64,000 nucleotides of DNA from Haloplanus sp. HW8-1 (GTDB lineage: Archaea; Halobacteriota; Halobacteria; Halobacteriales; Haloferacaceae). Location: contig NZ_CP098518.1 of the NCBI RefSeq assembly GCF_023703795.1, forward strand, positions 558,001 to 622,000, given 5' to 3'. Each line of letters starts with the position of its first letter. Within the stretch, counting starts at the first letter, position 1. Positions 58,747 through 64,000 of this stretch are shown here, piece after piece. The notes beneath the pieces are model-generated. The model made no database searches. It was given only the letters and a program-made list of their open reading frames with translations, and had not been told where the DNA came from. Made by a program: the position numbers and the translations under genes.

Positions 58747-59640
58747 TTAGTCGAACAGCCCGGTCGACATGTACCGCTCGCCGCTGTCCCAGAACACCGT
58801 GATCACGAGCGGATCGTCGACCTCGTCGACCAGCCGCTCGGCGACCCGCCTCGCGCCGACGCTCGACGCGCCGCTCGACTGGCCGACCAGAATCCCCTCC
58901 TCGCGGGCGAGGCGCCGACACTCCGCCTCAGCGGCCGACAGCGAGACGTCCTCCACGTCGTCGAGGAGGTCGACGTCGACGTTCTCGGCGACGAAGCCCG
59001 GTCCCATGCCCTGGAAGTCGTCCTCGCCCGGATCGCCGGTCAGAAACCGGTTGGTGTCCGGCTGGACGCCCACTACCGCCATCTCCGGGTACGCCTCCGT
59101 CAATCGCCGGCCAGTCCCCGAGATGGTGCCGCCGGTGCCGACGCCACAGACCAGCGCGTCGATCCGCCGATCCGTCTCTTCGAGTATCTCCGATCCCGTC
59201 GTCCGGTAGTGGGCCTCCGGGTTCGCGGGGTTCTCGAACTGCCGCATCTGGACCATCCCCGCGGCTTCCAGTTCGTCCGCCCGTTCCTTCGCGGCGTCCA
59301 TCTCGCCGTCGACGAGTTCCACCTCGGCGCCGTAGGCCCGCATGATCGCCCGGCGCTCGGGCGACTTCGAGGACGGCATCACGACCCGCACGTCGTAGCC
59401 CTTGGCGGCACCGACGACGGCGAGGCCGATCCCAGTGTTCCCGCTGGTCGGCTCGACGATGGTGTCGCCGGGTCCGAGGTCGCCCGCCGCCTCCGCCGCC
59501 TCGACCATCGCCTTCGCCGGGCGATCCTTCGCGGACCCGCCCGGATTCTTCGAGTCGATCTTGGCCGCGACGGTCGTCCCCGGCGGGGAGTCGATCCGCA
59601 CCAGGGGCGAGCCGATGGCATCGAGGATGCTGTCGTACAT
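58747..59640 (-). CDS. cysK: Cysteine synthase
   Basis: The 297-residue PLP enzyme makes cysteine from O-acetylserine (or a related activated serine) and sulfide. The PLP lysine lies in KNPGGSAKDRPAKAM, the phosphate loop VEPTSGNTGIGLAVVG and the substrate loop CGVGTGGTISGTGR are all present, with GQSSGASSVGA at the end. A gatttaggc box about 27 bases before the ATG fits a leaderless promoter. It stands alone and may provide sulfur for ThiI and methionine synthesis. Confidence 0.92.
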   Translation of the reverse strand: MYDSILDAIGSPLVRIDSPPGTTVAAKIDSKNPGGSAKDRPAKAMVEAAEAAGDLGPGDTIVEPTSGNTGIGLAVVGAAKGYDVRVVMPSSKSPERRAIMRAYGAEVELVDGEMDAAKERADELEAAGMVQMRQFENPANPEAHYRTTGSEILEETDRRIDALVCGVGTGGTISGTGRRLTEAYPEMAVVGVQPDTNRFLTGDPGEDDFQGMGPGFVAENVDVDLLDDVEDVSLSAAEAECRRLAREEGILVGQSSGASSVGARRVAERLVDEVDDPLVITVFWDSGERYMSTGLFD

Positions 59641-59742
59641 GGGACGTGAGTTCGCGACCGTCGCCTAAATCGGTGATGGAACCGGGAACTGTCCACGGCC
59701 CCCTCCGCCCGACTACCGCGGGACGGCCCGCGGCCGGGTGCC

Positions 59743-61791
59743 CTAGAGCCGCGAGAGGATCCGCTCCTCGAACGCCGCGAGCCCGAGCGTCTCGACGCCC
59801 TCCTCGTCGGCCCGTTCGCGCTTTCGCTGCCCGGGATTCTCGCCGACGACGAGGTAGTCCGTCGCCCCGCTGACCGACGACGTGACGTTCGCGCCGTGGG
59901 TCTCCAGCAGCTCCGTCAGCTCCGAGCGGGTGTAGCCGGGGACGCTCCCCGTGAAGACGACGGTCAGGCCGTCGAGTTCGTCGTCCCGGTCCCGGCGCTC
60001 CGGGTCGACACCCGCCTCGAGCAGCCGTTCGACCGTCTCGACGTTGGCCTCGGTGTCGAAGTAGGAGGCGACGGAGGCCGCGACTTCGGGCCCCACGTCC
60101 TCGACGTCGCGGAGCGCCTCGACGCTCGCGTCCAGCAACTCATCGAGCGAGAAGGCGGCCGCGAGCGCCCGCGCGCGCTCCGTGCCCACGTGACGAATGC
60201 CGAGCGCGTAGACGAACGTGCCGAGGTCGACGGCCTTGCTCGCCTCCAGTTCGGCCAGCAGGTTCTCGGCCGAGCGCTCGCCCCAGCCGTCGAGCGCCGC
60301 GAGGTCGGCGGCGTCGAGGGTGTAGAGGTCGGCGAGCGACTCGACCAGCCCCGCCTCGACCAACTGGTCGGCGGCTGCCGCACCCACGCCCTCGATGTCC
60401 ATCGCGTCCCGCGAACAGAAATGTTGCAGGCTGCGCCGGAGCTGGGCCGGACACGACGCGTTCGTACAGTAGTGGTGTTCGCCCTCCCGGACGACGTCGC
60501 CGTCACAGACGGGACAGGTATCCGGCATGGCGAAGTCGCCGGCCGCGCGGTCCGCGTCGGCGTCCGCGACCACCTCGACCACTTCCGGGATCACGTCGCC
60601 CGCCCGCTCGATACGGACCGTCGCCCCCTCGTGGACCCCGAGGTCGTCGACCTGTGCGGCGTTGTGCAGCGTCGCACGGCTGATCGTGACCCCTTGCAGG
60701 TCCACGGGATCGAGCAGAGCGACCGGCGTGAGCTTTCCCGTCCGGCCAACCTGAACGACGATGCGCTCGACGGCCGTCTCCCCCGTCCGGGGCGGGAACT
60801 TGTAGGCGAAGGCCCACCGTGGATGACGAGCGGTCGACCCCAGCCGTTCCCGCTTCGCGAAGTCGACGACCTTGGCGACGACGCCGTCGATCTCGTACTC
60901 CAGGTCGTCGCGCTCGGCCATGAGGCGGTCGCGGTAGTCGATCACCGCCTCGACGTCGCCGACGTCGGTCGTCTCGTCGTTCACCCGAAACCCGAGTCCT
61001 CGGAGCAGGTCGAACGCCTCCCGCTGGGAGTCGAGATCGGCCGACGTCTCGATCACGTCGTAGAAGAACACGTCGAGGGGGCGGTCGGCGACGGTGCTGG
61101 GATCGAGCAGTCGGACCGTCCCTGCCGCCGCGTTCCGCGGGTTGGCGAAGGGCTCCTCGCCGCGTTCCATCCGCCGCTCGTTCAGGTCGACGAACCCCGA
61201 TCGGGGCATGTACACTTCACCGCGGACGGCGAGTACGTCCGGCGCGCCGTCGAGGTGGAGGGGAACGCTCCCGATCGTGCGGACGTTCGCCGACACGTCC
61301 TCGCCTTCCTGCCCGTCGCCGCGGGTAACCGCCCGCTCGAAGGCACTGTCCTCGTACACCACCTCGACGGAGAAGCCGTCGAACTTCGGCTCCGCGGAGT
61401 AGGTCACCTCGCCGACGGTCTCGCGGATCCGGCGGTCGAACGCGCGGATCTCGTCGGCGTCGCCCGCGGACTGCAGGCTCAACAGGGGAGCGACGTGGGC
61501 GACCGTCTCCAGTTCGTCGAGCGGTTCGCCACCCACCCGCCGGGTCGGCGAGTTCTCGTCGTGGAGGTCGAACGCCTCCTCGAGTTCCGCCAGCCGATCG
61601 AACAGCGCGTCGTAGGTGCGGTCGGCGACGACGGGATCGTTGACCACGTAGTAGCGGTAGTCGTGGTACTCGATCGCCGCACGCAGGTCGCGAACCTGCT
61701 CGCGGGCCGTCTCCTCCTCTATCTCCTCGACCGGCGCGAACGACGTGTCCGGATCGCGAACGTACGGGTTGTCCTCGGGTGCCTCGACCAT
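59743..61791 (-). CDS. ligA: NAD-dependent DNA ligase
   Basis: The 682-residue protein has all LigA domains: Ia (YHDYRYYVVNDPVVADRTYDALFDRL), the adenylation lysine in SAEPKFDGFSVEVVYED (about residue 135), OB fold, the four-Cys zinc finger CPVCDGDV...HYCTNASCPAQ, helix-hairpin-helix repeats, and a C-terminal BRCT (LTVVFTGSVPGYTRSELTEL). Such ligases are bacterial; haloarchaea are known to carry one beside their ATP-dependent ligase, acquired by transfer. Its base use here looks like that of its neighbours, so transfer was not recent. Confidence 0.95.
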   Translation of the reverse strand: MVEAPEDNPYVRDPDTSFAPVEEIEEETAREQVRDLRAAIEYHDYRYYVVNDPVVADRTYDALFDRLAELEEAFDLHDENSPTRRVGGEPLDELETVAHVAPLLSLQSAGDADEIRAFDRRIRETVGEVTYSAEPKFDGFSVEVVYEDSAFERAVTRGDGQEGEDVSANVRTIGSVPLHLDGAPDVLAVRGEVYMPRSGFVDLNERRMERGEEPFANPRNAAAGTVRLLDPSTVADRPLDVFFYDVIETSADLDSQREAFDLLRGLGFRVNDETTDVGDVEAVIDYRDRLMAERDDLEYEIDGVVAKVVDFAKRERLGSTARHPRWAFAYKFPPRTGETAVERIVVQVGRTGKLTPVALLDPVDLQGVTISRATLHNAAQVDDLGVHEGATVRIERAGDVIPEVVEVVADADADRAAGDFAMPDTCPVCDGDVVREGEHHYCTNASCPAQLRRSLQHFCSRDAMDIEGVGAAAADQLVEAGLVESLADLYTLDAADLAALDGWGERSAENLLAELEASKAVDLGTFVYALGIRHVGTERARALAAAFSLDELLDASVEALRDVEDVGPEVAASVASYFDTEANVETVERLLEAGVDPERRDRDDELDGLTVVFTGSVPGYTRSELTELLETHGANVTSSVSGATDYLVVGENPGQRKRERADEEGVETLGLAAFEERILSRL

Positions 61792-61928
61792 CTCGCTGTC
61801 CGCACAGGCGCACGCCGGGTACGAATAGCCAGCGACTCGACCGGCATCGCCGATACCGGTCGGTGTCCGCCACGATCCGAGCCTCCCGAAACGCTGCGAT
61901 TAAGCCCGCGGGTGTGGTACCTCCTTCC

Positions 61929-62300
61929 ATGTCTCTGGAGACGATGCAGCCGACCGCGGAGTGGGACGGGGACGTGGACGTTCGCGAGGCACTCGGTCGC
62001 GAGGGATTGACCTACCGGGTCTGGGGCGCGGACTGGTGTGGCGACTGCCGGGAGCAGTTGCCCGCCTTCGCCGCCGCCCTCGACGCTGCGGGCGTCCCCG
62101 CGGAGCGGATCGAACAGCATCCCGTCGACGAGGACAAGCAAGGCGACGGCGTCGACGAGTACGGGATCGAGTTCATCCCGACGGTCGTCGTCGAGCGGGC
62201 GGACGAGGAGGTCGCCCGGTTCGTCGAGGAGGAGTCGGAACCGATCGCCGAGTACCTCGCGGCACGGATCGCCGAGCGCGACGAGCGGGCCCAGGCGTAG
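61929..62300 (+). CDS. Thioredoxin-like protein with CGDC active site
   Basis: The 123-residue protein has a thioredoxin fold with WGADWCGDCREQLPAF; the active site is CGDC rather than CGPC. The cis-proline is in IEFIPTVVVERAD. It could reduce disulfides, or act on DUF255 partner next to it (tail-to-tail). The ATG at 61929 has a gattaag box 28 bases upstream; an in-frame ATG at 61944 is possible. Confidence 0.85.
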   Translation: MSLETMQPTAEWDGDVDVREALGREGLTYRVWGADWCGDCREQLPAFAAALDAAGVPAERIEQHPVDEDKQGDGVDEYGIEFIPTVVVERADEEVARFVEEESEPIAEYLAARIAERDERAQA

Positions 62301-62327
62301 GCCCCGGCACGCGGCTCTCCTTTCCGT

Positions 62328-64000
62328 TTACCGCCCGGACAGCCAGTCGAGCGCTGCGTCGAGGTCCGTCCGCGGCGGCGAACAGGCGAAGTCCCGGCAG
62401 GCGTAGGCGGTCGGCTCGCCGTCCTCGGCGTCGCGGTTCGCCCAGATCGGCGGCACCGCATCGAGGCCGAGGGCGTCCAGCCACCCGTCGAGGTCGTCGT
62501 CGCTCGCCGGTCGGGGTGCGATCACGCCCGTCGGCAGCGGCGTCTCGGCGAGCGTCTCCCGCCACGCGGTCGGCACCGTATCGGCCGCGAGTGTCAGTTC
62601 GACCGGGCCGCGGGTGTGGGCGTCGGCCGCGAGGACGAGCGACGCGTGTTCGAGCGGACTGCCCCGAATTCGGTCGGCGTGGGTCGACAGCAGACGCTCC
62701 GTGATCCCAGCGAAGTCCTCGTCGGACACGAAGTGGTCGAGTCGGTCGAACAGGGCGGCGGCGGCCCCCAGACTCGACGGCGTGGACTGGTCGTTCAGTT
62801 CCTGTGGCCGGGTTACCAGCCCCTCGCCGCTTTTGGGCGTGTAGTAGCACGTGCCCGCGTCCGCGTCCCAGAACTCCTCGCGGATCACGCGCGCGAGATC
62901 CAGAGCGAACGCGAGGTGGCGCACCTCGCCGGTGACCTGATAGCAGTCGAAGGCGCCCGTCGCGAGGAAGGCGTAGTCGTCGAGGTAGCCGTCGACGGCG
63001 ACGTCCCCGCCCTTGTAGCGCCGTGAGAGACGTCGCTCGTCGGCGTCCCAGAGATGTTCGCGGACGAACGCCAGCGCGTCCGTGGCGGTTCCCGCGAGCG
63101 CCGGGTCGAGGACGCGCGCGCCGGCCGCCACCGCGGAGATGGCGAGACCGTTCCACCCCGCGAGCACCTTCTCGTCGCGGGCCGGCCGGGGCCGGTCGGC
63201 GCGCACCTCGAACGCCCGGCTCCGCGCACTCATCAGTGCCCGTTCGACCGTCGCCTCGTCGAGCCCCGTGTCCTCGGCCAAGTCGACGTAGCTCCGTGCG
63301 GCCGTGAGGACCGTCGTTCCGTGCTCGAAGTTGCCGCCGGATTCGACGCCGTATCGGTCACAGAACAGGGTCGCGACCGTCTCGGCGTCGACGCCCTCCA
63401 CGTCGACGCCCGCCATCGCCTCGTGGACCTCATCGGGCGTCCACACGTAGAAGGCTCCCTCGGCGTCCTCGGGGTCGTCCGCGTCGGTTCGCGACGCGGG
63501 CGGGCGACTCTGGGCGTCGAGCGTGCTGAAGAATCCACCCTGTGGGTGTCGTAGTTCGCGTTCGAGGAATGCGATCGTCTCCTGGGCGACCCGGGCGTAT
63601 CGGTCCGCGCCGGTGACCTGGGCTGCCAGCAGGTACACCCGCGGGAGTTCCGCGTTGTCGTAGAGCATCTTCTCGAAGTGGGGCACCGTCCACTCCCGGT
63701 CGGTGGCGTAGCGATGGAAGCCGCCACCGACGTGATCGTAGAGCCCGCCGGTCGCCATGGCGTCAAGCGCCTCCGTCGCCACCTCGCGGGACGCCTCGTC
63801 GCCGTCGAGCGTCGCCGTCCGGAGCAGGAGGTCGATCCGGCGGGGCTGGGGGAACTTCGGCCCGCCGGACCCGAATCCGCCGTGTTCGCGGTCGGCGCTC
63901 CGGATGGCCGCCGCCGTCGCCGAGTCCAGAAGCTCGGAGTCGGGCGGCTGCCCCGGCTGCTCGGGCGTCGACTCCAGTTCGTCCGTGATGGCCGCAGTCC
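62328..64000 (-). CDS. DUF255 thioredoxin-domain protein (YyaL/SSP411 family), N-terminus outside window
   Basis: The frame is open from 62328 to the right edge, so the gene starts outside. About 557 residues are visible. REHGGFGSGGPKFPQPRRIDLL and YDHVGGGFHRYATDREWTVPHFEKMLYDNAEL are the marks of the YyaL/SSP411 family, in which an N-terminal thioredoxin-like domain (not seen here) is joined to a six-hairpin glycosidase-like barrel. The function of the family is unknown. It faces the CGDC thioredoxin-like gene tail to tail. Confidence 0.9.
   Translation of the reverse strand, partial: TAAITDELESTPEQPGQPPDSELLDSATAAAIRSADREHGGFGSGGPKFPQPRRIDLLLRTATLDGDEASREVATEALDAMATGGLYDHVGGGFHRYATDREWTVPHFEKMLYDNAELPRVYLLAAQVTGADRYARVAQETIAFLERELRHPQGGFFSTLDAQSRPPASRTDADDPEDAEGAFYVWTPDEVHEAMAGVDVEGVDAETVATLFCDRYGVESGGNFEHGTTVLTAARSYVDLAEDTGLDEATVERALMSARSRAFEVRADRPRPARDEKVLAGWNGLAISAVAAGARVLDPALAGTATDALAFVREHLWDADERRLSRRYKGGDVAVDGYLDDYAFLATGAFDCYQVTGEVRHLAFALDLARVIREEFWDADAGTCYYTPKSGEGLVTRPQELNDQSTPSSLGAAAALFDRLDHFVSDEDFAGITERLLSTHADRIRGSPLEHASLVLAADAHTRGPVELTLAADTVPTAWRETLAETPLPTGVIAPRPASDDDLDGWLDALGLDAVPPIWANRDAEDGEPTAYACRDFACSPPRTDLDAALDWLSGR

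Overview
The window reads as chromosome of a halophilic archaeon (class Halobacteria). Base composition is very GC-rich, the predicted proteins are strongly acidic, and many genes have a TATA-like box about 25-30 bases before the start codon with no leader. Typical haloarchaeal families are present: HTH_10 (Bat-like) regulator, HalX response regulator, Tat-type lipoprotein, split MetE, phosphomevalonate decarboxylase, archaeal aMBF1 and the L7Ae-S28e-L24e-Ndk cluster. Coding density is high, with 66 protein genes. I found no rRNA, tRNA, CRISPR array or intact insertion sequence. Both edges cut genes: a DICT-domain protein on the left and a DUF255 thioredoxin-domain protein on the right.

Layout. 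0-5.7 kb: 2-oxoacid (probably pyruvate):ferredoxin oxidoreductase porAB, an Lrp-type regulator and Y-family polymerase. 5.7-12.5 kb: HerA-like ATPase, triosephosphate isomerase, nitrilase, aMBF1 and a hisC/adenylate kinase/CDP-alcohol transferase operon. 12.6-13.7 kb: an isolated pair of contractile-tail tube-like proteins. 13.8-15.9 kb: GMC oxidoreductase plus Tat-exported subunit behind a DtxR/SirR-like palindrome. 16-17.4 kb: two PH-domain membrane proteins. 17.4-18.0 kb: a gene-free repeat-containing stretch. 18-21.3 kb: geranylgeranyl-reductase-family flavoprotein, D-2-hydroxyacid dehydrogenase and FAH-family hydrolase. 21.4-29.7 kb: GluRS, class III aminotransferase, aldehyde:ferredoxin oxidoreductase with its ferredoxin, wHTH-GNAT protein and TmcA.

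29.8-36.8 kb: ring-cleaving-dioxygenase-type VOC protein, the ribosomal cluster, and a selenium-binding-protein/[2Fe-2S] ferredoxin/multi-TM operon. 36.8-42.2 kb: a split methionine synthase pair, then a translation/RNA operon (DUF655-ksgA-mscS-hemK2). 42.3-48.2 kb: lipoprotein, mevalonate-pathway decarboxylase, NDH-2-like enzyme, BtpA-like protein, and a HalX response regulator with a RAD55-like partner. 48.2-52.0 kb: hydantoinase A/B. 52.0-55.0 kb: YlbF, ParA-like, second RAD55-like protein, FKBP. 55.1-64 kb: CYTH protein, archaeal SAM synthetase, ThiI, cysteine synthase, NAD-dependent DNA ligase and thioredoxin-like proteins. Methionine synthase, SAM synthetase, cysteine synthase and ThiI give the window a sulfur/one-carbon flavour, and PorAB and AOR link carbon metabolism to ferredoxin.

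The most unusual signals are: (1) two 86-bp hairpin elements with related terminal inverted repeats that supply the stop codons and C-terminal residues of three genes; (2) the orphan tail-tube-like gene pair with palindromes in its promoter; (3) the SBP56/ferredoxin/ZIP-like operon; (4) several sharp operator-like palindromes; (5) a structured leader before L7Ae.
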